NCBI RefSeq assembly: GCF_039537005.1
Contig: NZ_BAAAZR010000002.1
Span: 930,001 to 994,000, forward strand
Direction of reading: 5' to 3'
From: Sphaerisporangium flaviroseum
GTDB lineage: Bacteria > Actinomycetota > Actinomycetes > Streptosporangiales > Streptosporangiaceae
Length of the DNA stretch: 64,000 nt
In this document: positions 1 to 7,591 of the stretch, piece after piece
Numbering within the stretch: the first letter of the stretch is position 1
How the letters are laid out: each line of letters opens with the position of its first letter
Notes under the pieces: generated by a model
What the model was told of the DNA's origin: nothing
Databases searched by the model: none
Seen by the model: the letters and a program-made list of their open reading frames with translations, nothing else
Position numbers and translations under genes: made by a program

Positions 1-1501
1 TGTCGATGTCGTAGGAGACGCCCGACAACTGGTCGTAGTTGTAGTCGGGGGTGCCGCCGGCGTTGGTGAGGGTCGCCAGGTCGATCGGCGCGCCCGGCGC
101 CACCTGGGCGAAGTACTTGGCGGAGTACTCCAGGTAGTCCTTGATCTGGGCACCGGTCAGCTTCACGCCGAGCAGCGTGTTGTCGTAGACGTACAGGCCC
201 GCCATGTCACGGACGCTCACCGGACCGGCCGGGAAGACGGCGGTGCGGCTGAACGGCGCGGCGATGGACAGCACCGGCAGCGACGCGTCGGCCGTCCCCT
301 CCACGGCCTTGGCGACCAGGTCGGTCTGCACCTTCTGGATGTAGTCGAGGATGGCGGTGTCCTTGTACGGCGACTCGGCCGCGGACAGCTGCTCCTTCGA
401 CTGGGCGACGACCTGGTTGACGTAGCCCACCGTCTTGTCGTGCTGGCCCTTCATCAGGGCGACGATCTTGGGGTCCTCTGCGACGGTGTTGGTGTTCAGC
501 GTGGTGGAGGACTTGCCGGTGACGGCCCACCTGCCGTGCTGCCTGGCGAGGGTGAAGTCGACCACCGAGAGGCGCTGGCCCCACTTGCCGGGCTCGGTGA
601 GCAGTACCTGCCGGCCCGTCGCCTTGTTGGTGACGAACTTCTGCGGCACGTCGTTGTGGGCGTGGCCGAACAGGACCGCGTCGATCCCGGGGACCTCCTC
701 GGCGACCAGCGCGGAGGCGTTCTCGACCGGGAGGTCGGTGCCGTAGGACGACAGGCCGTTGTCGCCGGCGTGCGCGGTGACCAGGACGACGTCGGCACCG
801 AGGGCGCGGATCACCGGCACCCACTTCTTGGCACTGGCGACCAGGTCGAGGAACTTCAGCCTGCCCTCGACGTTGGCCTTGTCCCAGATCGCGACGCCGG
901 GGTTGGTGAGGCCGAGCACGCCCACCTTGACGGGCTTGCCGCCGTCGACCTTCATGGTCTTGATGATGAACGGCAGGTAGGCCGGAAGGCCGGTCCTGGC
1001 CGACACCGCGTTGGCGCCGAGGACGGGGGCCTTCATCTGCTTGACCCACTTGGCGAGCAGGGGGAGGCCGTAGTTGAACTCGTGGTTCCCGAGCGTCACC
1101 GCGTCGTACCCGATGGCGTTCATGGCCTTGGCCATGGGGTGGGTCCGACCGGTCTCGGTGATCGGTTCGACCTTGGCGAAGTAGTAGTCGAGCGGAGTGC
1201 CCTGGATGGTGTCGCCGGAGTCGAACAGCAGGGTGTGCCCGGCGCCGCGGTCGGCGCGGATCTGGTTGACGAGGGTGGAGACCTTCGCCAGGCCCACGTC
1301 GTTGTGCGCGCTGTCGTCGAACTCGGCGTTCTTGAAGTAGTCCCAGTTGAGGGCGTTGCCATGGATGTCGGAACTGGCCATCACGGTGACCGTCACCGAG
1401 TGGTCGGGCGTGGCGGAGGCGGGTGCTGCGGGGGCGAGGACACCGAGGGCCATGAGGGTGGTGGCACCGGCGGCGAGAGCCCGGCCGATTCTGGAACTCA
1501 T
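1..1501 (-). CDS. Secreted bifunctional metallophosphatase/5'-nucleotidase (partial)
   Basis: The frame opens at ATG 1501 and runs off the left edge, so about 500 N-terminal residues are visible and the C-terminus is missing. Residues 1-30 look like a Sec signal peptide with cleavage near APASA. The calcineurin-like metal-binding blocks follow in order: SDIHGN (44-49), DSGD, GNHEF and GHAHNDVP. A 5'-nucleotidase C-terminal substrate domain begins near residue 350. Members of this family hydrolyse extracellular nucleotides (5'-nucleotidase or 2',3'-cyclic phosphodiesterase activity) to scavenge phosphate and nucleosides. It follows the hydrolase gene in the same direction with a 77-bp gap that holds its own possible promoter. 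The exact nucleotide specificity cannot be read from the fragment. Confidence 0.9.
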   Translation of the reverse strand, partial: MSSRIGRALAAGATTLMALGVLAPAAPASATPDHSVTVTVMASSDIHGNALNWDYFKNAEFDDSAHNDVGLAKVSTLVNQIRADRGAGHTLLFDSGDTIQGTPLDYYFAKVEPITETGRTHPMAKAMNAIGYDAVTLGNHEFNYGLPLLAKWVKQMKAPVLGANAVSARTGLPAYLPFIIKTMKVDGGKPVKVGVLGLTNPGVAIWDKANVEGRLKFLDLVASAKKWVPVIRALGADVVLVTAHAGDNGLSSYGTDLPVENASALVAEEVPGIDAVLFGHAHNDVPQKFVTNKATGRQVLLTEPGKWGQRLSVVDFTLARQHGRWAVTGKSSTTLNTNTVAEDPKIVALMKGQHDKTVGYVNQVVAQSKEQLSAAESPYKDTAILDYIQKVQTDLVAKAVEGTADASLPVLSIAAPFSRTAVFPAGPVSVRDMAGLYVYDNTLLGVKLTGAQIKDYLEYSAKYFAQVAPGAPIDLATLTNAGGTPDYNYDQLSGVSYDID

Positions 1502-1512
1502 GCTCGGGACCT

Positions 1513-1542
1513 TAGTAACGCCGTATTACTTAGGGGTCACAA
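1513..1542 (-). promoter_or_regulatory. Possible promoter of the nucleotidase gene
   Basis: On the minus strand TTGTGA (1542-1537) is followed after 17 nt by GTTACT (1519-1514), about 12 nt before the start codon. The short leader would leave little room for a ribosome-binding site. Weak match, judged by eye. Confidence 0.3.
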
Positions 1543-1578
1543 GACATCGTTCGCGGCATATCGCCCTCTGATCGCCGT

Positions 1579-2355
1579 TCAGCCCTTGTGCCGATCCACG
1601 AAGGCCATGATGCCGTCCAGCACCTCCTGGCCGTGCGGAGTGTCGAACAGGAACGACGCGTGCGCCGACTCGCCCGGGACGACGATCGTGCGACGGTCGG
1701 GCGACCCGGTCGCGGCGTCGTGGGCCTGCTGGATGGCCGCCGGGATCCTGCCGTCGTTCTCGCCGGTCACCTGGAGCAACGGCACGCGGAGCTTGGCGGA
1801 GTCGGCTGGGTTGGGGGCGCCCGCCAGGTTCACCACCCCCGCGACCATGCCCTCAAGCCTCGGCGCGGCGTCCACGGAGGCGATGCCGCCGATCGAACCG
1901 CCGATGAGGAACAGCCGCTTGACGCCGCGCTCCTTGTCCAGCCGCCTGGCCATGGCCACGACGTTGTCCGCGGGGACGGCGTCCAGGTCACGCGCGTACA
2001 GCAGCACGCGATAGCCGCCGGCCACCAGCCGGTCGGCCAGCGGACGCCAGGTGCAGGCCCTGCCCCCGCGCTCGTAGGTGATCACGGCGCCCACCTCGCC
2101 CTTGCCCATCACCACGCCGGGCAGATCGTCCCCATAGGAGAAGATCTTGCCGTCCTCCTCGGTGTAACAGCCCGACAGGTTGGGCCCGGTGGGGATCTTG
2201 AGAGGTGATCTGGTGGGGGTGGGACTCGATGGCGGCGCGGGCGGTGTGGTGGCGGTCGTGGGGGTGGGCGCCGGGCCGGCGTTCGTCGTACCGGGCTGGT
2301 TCCCGCATGCCGCGAGCACGAGGACCAGTGCCACCACGCCGACTGTTCTCCGCAT
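1579..2355 (-). CDS. Alpha/beta-hydrolase lipoprotein
   Basis: The product has 258 residues. A lipoprotein signal ends in the lipobox LAAC, with Cys near residue 17, so the protein should be anchored on the outer face of the membrane. After a Pro/Thr-rich linker comes an alpha/beta-hydrolase fold: nucleophile elbow GGSIGG, acidic residue in GENDG, and catalytic His in ESAHAS near the C-terminus. This serine-hydrolase triad suggests an esterase or related hydrolase; the substrate is unknown. The start ATG 2355 has AGGAGG six nt upstream. It is divergent from a PadR regulator, with a perfect palindrome between them, so it is probably the main target of that regulator. Confidence 0.82.
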   Translation of the reverse strand: MRRTVGVVALVLVLAACGNQPGTTNAGPAPTPTTATTPPAPPSSPTPTRSPLKIPTGPNLSGCYTEEDGKIFSYGDDLPGVVMGKGEVGAVITYERGGRACTWRPLADRLVAGGYRVLLYARDLDAVPADNVVAMARRLDKERGVKRLFLIGGSIGGIASVDAAPRLEGMVAGVVNLAGAPNPADSAKLRVPLLQVTGENDGRIPAAIQQAHDAATGSPDRRTIVVPGESAHASFLFDTPHGQEVLDGIMAFVDRHKG

Positions 2356-2368
2356 CGTCCGCCTCCTG

Positions 2369-2392
2369 AACTATGTCTGAACTGACATAGTT
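2369..2392. promoter_or_regulatory. PadR-type operator in the divergent promoter
   Basis: Perfect inverted repeat AACTATGTC (2369-2377), 6-nt spacer, GACATAGTT (2384-2392). Its core is ATGT-N8-ACAT, the classic PadR-family operator. It lies in the 60-bp gap between the hydrolase (start 2355) and the padR-like gene (start 2416), so it could control both. It would overlap the promoter of either gene, consistent with repression. Confidence 0.8.
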
Positions 2393-2415
2393 GGGCACAC
2401 TACCCTGGGAACACG

Positions 2416-2958
2416 ATGACCTCAACACTTGGTTTCGCGATCATGGCGGTCCTGGCCAGAGGAGCCCGCACCGGCTACGAGCTGGCGACGGCCATGAGCC
2501 GTCCCCTGGGGTACTTCTGGACCGCCGGGCACAGCCAGATCCACGTCGACCTGCAGAAGCTGCTGGCGGCGGATCTGGTCCGGTTCGAGGCCGAGCACGG
2601 GCCCGGGCCGCAGGGCAGGAAGGTCTACCACCTGACCCCGCAGGGCAGGGAGGCGCTGCGCGACTGGGTGACCGAGCCGCCGCGTTCCCGGCCCGAGCGG
2701 GACGAGCTGGTCCTGAAGAGCTACGCCTCGTGGCTGGCGGACCCCGAGCAGGTCGCCGAGCTGTTCCGGGAGCGGCTGGCCGAGCACGAGGCGCGGATCG
2801 CCGAGTACGAGCGGCAGCAGGCGGACTTCGAGGACGTTCCCGCGGCCGATCGGCCGGCGTTCGGCAACTACGCGACGCTGTGGTGCGGGCTCAGCTACGA
2901 GAGGCACCGCGCCGCCTGGTGCAGGTGGATGATCGAGCAGCTCGGCGCGGGCTCGTAA
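2416..2958 (+). CDS. PadR family transcriptional regulator
   Basis: The product has 180 residues. The N-terminal PadR winged helix (residues 1-85) shows the family features GYELA, the SQIHVDLQKL recognition region and YHLTPQGREAL of the wing. The C-terminal half is rich in Arg/Glu helices (the Vir_act_alpha_C type), used for dimerisation and effector sensing. These proteins are usually repressors that respond to phenolics or toxic small molecules. An ATGT-N8-ACAT palindrome lies 24 bp upstream, so autoregulation and control of the divergent hydrolase are likely. The ATG 2416 start has no strong ribosome-binding site; the leader is short. Confidence 0.9.
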   Translation: MTSTLGFAIMAVLARGARTGYELATAMSRPLGYFWTAGHSQIHVDLQKLLAADLVRFEAEHGPGPQGRKVYHLTPQGREALRDWVTEPPRSRPERDELVLKSYASWLADPEQVAELFRERLAEHEARIAEYERQQADFEDVPAADRPAFGNYATLWCGLSYERHRAAWCRWMIEQLGAGS

Positions 2959-3111
2959 CCGCCGTCCGCGATCTCCGCATCCGTTTCGAGGCCCGGTCCC
3001 GAAGTCAAGATGAGGGCGCCGCGGGGCGCCCGTCGACCCCGGGTCGACCCAGGGAGCCCTGGTCTCCGGGCGCAGGGCCGCCGAGGCCGTGCTGGCTGAT
3101 CTGTGAAGGAA

Positions 3112-3137
3112 GGTCCCGGCGGCGGGCCGCCGGGACC
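3112..3137. terminator. Hairpin downstream of the ThuA-domain gene
   Basis: Perfect 12-bp inverted repeat (3112-3123 and 3126-3137) lying just past the minus-strand stop at 3145. There is no T-run, as is common in actinomycetes. It would also stop read-through from the convergent padR gene. Confidence 0.6.
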
Positions 3138-3144
3138 GGGGACG

Positions 3145-4719
3145 TCAGGTCCCGTAGACCTCCATTTCCCAGAGGGAGTAGCCGTAGCCGGTGGCTCGTT
3201 GGGTGCCGTACATGCGGACGTGGCGTGCGGTGGTGGGGGTGATGGTCAGGTCGTCGGTTCCGCCGTCGGAGGTGGTGGTGGTGTATGCGGGGGTCCAGGT
3301 GGTGCCGTTGGTGGAGGTCTCGATGCGGTAGGCCCTGCCGTAGGCGGCTTCCCAGGTGAGTTTGACCCTGGTGATCGAGCGGTTGGCGCCCAGGTCGATG
3401 GAGATCCATTGGGGGTCGGTGAAGGTGGAGGACCATCGGGTGGTGGTGTTGCCGTCGACGGCGTTGGCGGCTGCGGTGCCGGCGTTCTCGGTGGAGGAGG
3501 CGGTGACCGGACGGCCCGCCGACAGCAGCGACACCGTCGGCGTGGGGGTCACGGTCGGCGTCGGCGTCGGGGCGGGGCCGCGGGTCAGCGTGAACTCGTC
3601 GATGTCGAACAGCGACCCCGCGCCGCCGGTGAAGACCAGGTACAGCGGGCCGCCGCCCGTACCGGCGAGCGTGGTGGAGACGGACCGCCAGGTCTCCCAG
3701 CCGCCGGTCACCGGCACGGTGACCGAACCGAGCAGCGTGCCCGTGGCCGAGCCTGACCGCACCTGGATGGTGCCGCCCGCGCCCGCCGAGGCGATCCGCG
3801 CCGAGAAGCCCGTGGCCCCGGCCGTGTCGACGCCGGAGAAGCCGAGCCAGTCGGCGTTGTCCACGTAGCCGATCGCCTTGCCGCCGCGCGCGCTGGCTTT
3901 GTCGACCACCTGGACGCCGGACTGGGAGGAGAAGCCCTCCGCCTGCACCGCGGACGAGGGCGGTGGCCCCGAGCAGTCGCCGGTGGCGACGCCCGCGGCC
4001 CACCGGATCCCGCCGAGCAGGTGGGCGCGGAACGCCGGCTCGGCGTACGACGCCTGCGTGTGCCCGAGCCCGGTGTACCAGGACCGGCCGCCCCGATAGT
4101 TCTGGCACCACGCGATGGGGTGGTCGGCGCCCATCGACCCGCCGGTGTAGGTCGACTCGTCGAGCCGGGCGAGCACGTGGGCGACCTCACGCGGGTTGGT
4201 GCGGTAGTTGTACAGCTCGTCGGTCCGCACCCAGGCGGCAGGGAGATGCGCCGTCGAGGGGTGAGCGGGGTCGTCCACCCGGACCGTGACCTGCTGGATG
4301 GCGGGATGGGAGGCGAAGTACGCGCCGACGAGCCCGCCGTAGAACGGCCAGTCGTACTCGGTGTCGGCGGCGGCGTGGACGCCCACGTAACCGCCGCCCG
4401 CGGCGACATAGGACTCGAAGGCCGCCTGCTGGCCGGTGTCGAGCACGTCGCCGGTCGTGCTCAGGAAGACCACCGCCTGGTATCCGGCCAGGTTGGCGGC
4501 GTTGAACGCGGTGGCGTCCTCGGTGGCCTCGACGGTGAATCCGTTCGCCGTGCCGAGGTCCCTGATCGCGGCGATGCCTGCGGGGATGGAGTCGTGCCGG
4601 AACCCGGCGGTCTTGGAGAACACGAGCACCTTGTAGGCCGGATCGGCGAGCGCGCCCGGCGCGCCGATGCCGGCGACGGCGACCACCAGTGCCGCGACGA
4701 GGCCGATGAGCTTAGACAC
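3145..4719 (-). CDS. Secreted ThuA-domain protein with CBM6-like and F5/8C modules
   Basis: The product has 524 residues. Signal peptide 1-25; ThuA (trehalose-utilisation, class-I amidotransferase-like) domain about 28-245, with VLVFSKTAGFRH at its start and WYTGLGH near its end; CBM6-like beta-sandwich about 255-380; Thr-Pro linker; F5/8 type C (discoidin, CBM32-like) domain about 395-524. ThuA domains often sit beside secreted sugar dehydrogenases, as here. Their chemical role is not settled, so I call it a probable sugar-processing or sugar-binding protein. Its start overlaps the end of the upstream dehydrogenase gene by 8 bp, indicating translational coupling. The last 378 bp are almost identical to the end of that gene. 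Confidence 0.88.
   Translation of the reverse strand: MSKLIGLVAALVVAVAGIGAPGALADPAYKVLVFSKTAGFRHDSIPAGIAAIRDLGTANGFTVEATEDATAFNAANLAGYQAVVFLSTTGDVLDTGQQAAFESYVAAGGGYVGVHAAADTEYDWPFYGGLVGAYFASHPAIQQVTVRVDDPAHPSTAHLPAAWVRTDELYNYRTNPREVAHVLARLDESTYTGGSMGADHPIAWCQNYRGGRSWYTGLGHTQASYAEPAFRAHLLGGIRWAAGVATGDCSGPPPSSAVQAEGFSSQSGVQVVDKASARGGKAIGYVDNADWLGFSGVDTAGATGFSARIASAGAGGTIQVRSGSATGTLLGSVTVPVTGGWETWRSVSTTLAGTGGGPLYLVFTGGAGSLFDIDEFTLTRGPAPTPTPTVTPTPTVSLLSAGRPVTASSTENAGTAAANAVDGNTTTRWSSTFTDPQWISIDLGANRSITRVKLTWEAAYGRAYRIETSTNGTTWTPAYTTTTSDGGTDDLTITPTTARHVRMYGTQRATGYGYSLWEMEVYGT
3152..3529 (-). repeat. 378-bp near-identical F5/8C-encoding repeat, copy 1
   Basis: This segment matches 4719-5096 at 376 of 378 positions by eye; the differences are at 3399 and 3472. 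It encodes the terminal discoidin domain of the ThuA protein. One of the two changes is an Ile/Val replacement. Confidence 0.95.
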
Positions 4720-7531
4720 CGTAGACCTCCATTTCCCAGAGGGAGTAGCCGTAGCCGGTGGCTCGTTGGGTGCCGTACATGCGGACGTGGCGTGCGGTGG
4801 TGGGGGTGATGGTCAGGTCGTCGGTTCCGCCGTCGGAGGTGGTGGTGGTGTATGCGGGGGTCCAGGTGGTGCCGTTGGTGGAGGTCTCGATGCGGTAGGC
4901 CCTGCCGTAGGCGGCTTCCCAGGTGAGTTTGACCCTGGTGATCGAGCGGTTGGCGCCCAGGTCGACGGAGATCCATTGGGGGTCGGTGAAGGTGGAGGAC
5001 CATCGGGTGGTGGTGTTGCCGTCGACGGCGTTGGCGGCCGCGGTGCCGGCGTTCTCGGTGGAGGAGGCGGTGACCGGACGGCCCGCCGACAGCAGCCCCG
5101 GGGTGGGCGTCGTGGATCCCGCTCCGAGGGTGAAGTCGTCGAGGTCGAACAGCGCGCCCGCGCCGCCGGTGAACACCAGGTAGAGCCTGGTCGTGCCCGC
5201 AGGGGCTCCGGACAGGGGGGCCGTGACGTCGGTGAAGGTCTCCCATCCTCCGGTCACGGGCACGGTGGCGGTGCCGAGCAGCGTGCCGGTGGGGGAGCCC
5301 GCCCTGACCTGGATGGAGCCGCCCACCCCGCCCGAGCTGACCCGGGCGCCGAACGTCGTGATGCCCGCGAGGACGTAGGGGTCGAAGGAGATCCAGTCGC
5401 CGTTCTCGATGTTGCCGACGGTCTTGGCGCCGTGGGCGGCCGCCTTGTCGAACAGCGCGACCCCCTGCGAGGCGGTGTAGTGCTCGGCCTGCCTGGTCCT
5501 CGGCTGGGTGACGACCTGGGTGTGGGACGTGAGGCCGCCGGCGTCGGTGTACTCGGCGTCCCAGACGCCGAACAGGTTGGCGGCGCCGTCGTGCTCCCCG
5601 TTGAGCGGGGTCTGGAGCGTGCCGGTGCAGCCGGTCCCCGTGGCCATCGGGTGGCCGTGCGTGTCGTGCCCCAGGATGTAGTTGATCTTGACTCGGGAAC
5701 AGTCGATCGTGCCGTCCTCGGCGTCGGTCGCGGTGATCCGGTACTGCACCGCGTCGCCGAAGGAGAACACCTGGCCGTTCAGCGGGAGCTGGATGCTCAC
5801 GGCCGGCGCGGTGTTGCCGACGGTCACCGTGACGTTGGCGGTCGCGGTCCTGCCCGTGCTGTCGCGTACCGTCAGCGTGACCACGTAGGTGCCGTTGGCG
5901 GTGTAGGTGTGGGCCGGGTTGGCCGCCGTCGAGGTGCCGCCGTCGCCGAAGGCCCACGAGTAGGTGATCGCGTCACCGTCGGGGTCGGAGGTGCCGGCCG
6001 AGGAGAACGCCACGTTGAGCGGGGCCCTGCCGCTCAGCGGGGTGCCCGAGGCGGCCGCGATGGGCGCACGCCCGCCGGTGCCGCCGCCGATGTACTCGAT
6101 GCGGTAGAGGGCGGAGTCGGCGTTGCCGTTGAACCAGCCCGTGCCGTAGTCGAGCACGTACAGGGCGCCGTCCGGGCCGAAGGCCATGTCCATCACGGTC
6201 TTGCCCGACCAGGGGAAGGGCTGGATCGCGCCGCGGCTTCCGTCGGCGTTGACGATGATGTCCTTGATCCACCCGCGCTGCAACTCGCCCGCGAAGAAGT
6301 GGCCGTCCAGCGACTGCGGGAACTTGACCGGCGAGCTGACGTTGGTGTTGTAGCGGTAGACCACGCCGCCCATCGGCGACTCGGCGCCGCAGCCGAACTC
6401 CGGCAGCGAGCAGCCGTCGTAGGTGATCCACGCGGCCTTGGCGGGCGGCAGCTTGGCCTGCCCGGTGTTGTTGCGCGAGCCGTTCGTGGGCCCGCCCGCG
6501 CAGTCGTACTTGGCGCCGACCGCGCGGGTGGCGTAGTCGTAGTGCGCGTAGGTCTCGGCCGGGGTGTTGTTCCCGGTGCAGTACGGCCAGCCGTAGAAGC
6601 CCGGCCCGGTCACCCGGTCGAACTCCACCTGGCCGCCGGGGCCGCGCGGCCCCGCGGCGCCGGCGTCCGGGCCGTAGTCGCCGAGGTACACCACGCCCGT
6701 GGCCTTGTCGACGCTCATCCTGAACGGGTTGCGGAATCCCATCGCGTAGATCTCGGGCCTGGTGTTCGCCGTTCCCGGAGGGAACATGTTGCCCGAGGGG
6801 ATCGAGTAGGAGCCGTCGGCGTTCACCTTGATGCGCAGCAGCTTGCCGCGCAGGTCGTTGGTGTTGGCCGCGCCGCGCTGCGCGTCGAGGGCGGGGTTGC
6901 GGGTGGGCCGGTCGTCCAGCGGGGCGTAGCCGTCGTTGAAGCCGGGCTCGGTGTCGTCCCCCGTGGTCAGGTAGAGATTGCCCGCGGCGTCGAAGTCGAT
7001 GTCACCGCCGACGTGGCAGCAGAAGCCCCTGCTGGTCTTGACCTCAAGTACGGTCTTCTCGCTCGCCGTGTCGAGCGTGTTGTCGGTGTTGAGCCGGAAG
7101 CGCGACAGCCGGTTGACCCCGTCGAAGCGGGCGAAGTCGGCCGCGGTCCCGTCCAGCGGGGCGCCGTTCGGCGGGGTGGACAGCGGCGGGGCGTAGTACA
7201 GGTAAATGAACCGGTTGGTGGCGAAGCCGGGGTCGACACCGACGCCCTGCATGCCCTCCTCGTCGTTGAAGTACACGGAGAGCTTTCCCGCGACCTTCGT
7301 GGCCCCCGCGGCGTCGGTGACGCGGATCGTGCCGTCGCGGGCCGTGTGCACGACCGAGCGGTCGGGCAGCACGGCCATGGACATGGGTTCGCCTACCTCG
7401 GCCACACCCTTGGCGAGTGTGACCTGCTGGAACTGGGTGGGGTCGACCGGCGCGGCGATGGCCGCGAGCGGTTGGGCGGTCAGGGCGAGCGCCAGCAGCG
7501 TGGCGCCGGCCCAGCGGCGGATCGAGGGCAT
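4712..7531 (-). CDS. Secreted PQQ-type glucose/sorbosone dehydrogenase with PKD, CBM6-like and F5/8C modules
   Basis: The product has 939 residues. Signal peptide 1-27; six-bladed beta-propeller of the glucose/sorbosone dehydrogenase family about 30-480, with GVGVDPGFATNRFIYLYY, the CCHVGGDIDFD and LRGKLLRIK blocks and the AMGFRNPFRM motif; PKD domain about 485-570; an Ig-like stretch; CBM6-like module about 675-800; F5/8C domain about 810-939. Family members oxidise aldoses with a quinone cofactor; the sugar here is unknown. It lies between the GH16 gene, from which a strong hairpin separates it, and the ThuA gene, which it overlaps by 8 bp. The three probably act together on glucan outside the cell. 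Confidence 0.88.
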   Translation of the reverse strand: MPSIRRWAGATLLALALTAQPLAAIAAPVDPTQFQQVTLAKGVAEVGEPMSMAVLPDRSVVHTARDGTIRVTDAAGATKVAGKLSVYFNDEEGMQGVGVDPGFATNRFIYLYYAPPLSTPPNGAPLDGTAADFARFDGVNRLSRFRLNTDNTLDTASEKTVLEVKTSRGFCCHVGGDIDFDAAGNLYLTTGDDTEPGFNDGYAPLDDRPTRNPALDAQRGAANTNDLRGKLLRIKVNADGSYSIPSGNMFPPGTANTRPEIYAMGFRNPFRMSVDKATGVVYLGDYGPDAGAAGPRGPGGQVEFDRVTGPGFYGWPYCTGNNTPAETYAHYDYATRAVGAKYDCAGGPTNGSRNNTGQAKLPPAKAAWITYDGCSLPEFGCGAESPMGGVVYRYNTNVSSPVKFPQSLDGHFFAGELQRGWIKDIIVNADGSRGAIQPFPWSGKTVMDMAFGPDGALYVLDYGTGWFNGNADSALYRIEYIGGGTGGRAPIAAASGTPLSGRAPLNVAFSSAGTSDPDGDAITYSWAFGDGGTSTAANPAHTYTANGTYVVTLTVRDSTGRTATANVTVTVGNTAPAVSIQLPLNGQVFSFGDAVQYRITATDAEDGTIDCSRVKINYILGHDTHGHPMATGTGCTGTLQTPLNGEHDGAANLFGVWDAEYTDAGGLTSHTQVVTQPRTRQAEHYTASQGVALFDKAAAHGAKTVGNIENGDWISFDPYVLAGITTFGARVSSGGVGGSIQVRAGSPTGTLLGTATVPVTGGWETFTDVTAPLSGAPAGTTRLYLVFTGGAGALFDLDDFTLGAGSTTPTPGLLSAGRPVTASSTENAGTAAANAVDGNTTTRWSSTFTDPQWISVDLGANRSITRVKLTWEAAYGRAYRIETSTNGTTWTPAYTTTTSDGGTDDLTITPTTARHVRMYGTQRATGYGYSLWEMEVYGV
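4719..5096 (-). repeat. 378-bp near-identical F5/8C-encoding repeat, copy 2
   Basis: Second copy of the segment at 3152-3529, encoding the C-terminal discoidin domain of the sugar dehydrogenase. Near-identity at synonymous sites points to recent gene conversion or duplication rather than selection on the protein alone. Confidence 0.95.
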
Positions 7532-7556
7532 GGCGGCATCCAGGGGGTGGGGGGTG

Positions 7557-7586
7557 ACCGGGGTCCCGCGGGAGCGGGACCCCGGT
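7557..7586. terminator. Strong hairpin after the GH16 gene
   Basis: Perfect 13-bp arms (7557-7569 and 7574-7586) with a 4-nt GGGA loop, starting six bp past the GH16 stop. It separates GH16 from the downstream dehydrogenase gene and should reduce or end read-through. Confidence 0.75.
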
Positions 7587-7591
7587 GGCGC

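Noticed and set aside
440..2014. Long plus-strand open frame over the nucleotidase and hydrolase genes
   Set aside because: Antisense shadow; composition is low in aromatic and Lys residues, and the minus-strand genes have clear motifs.
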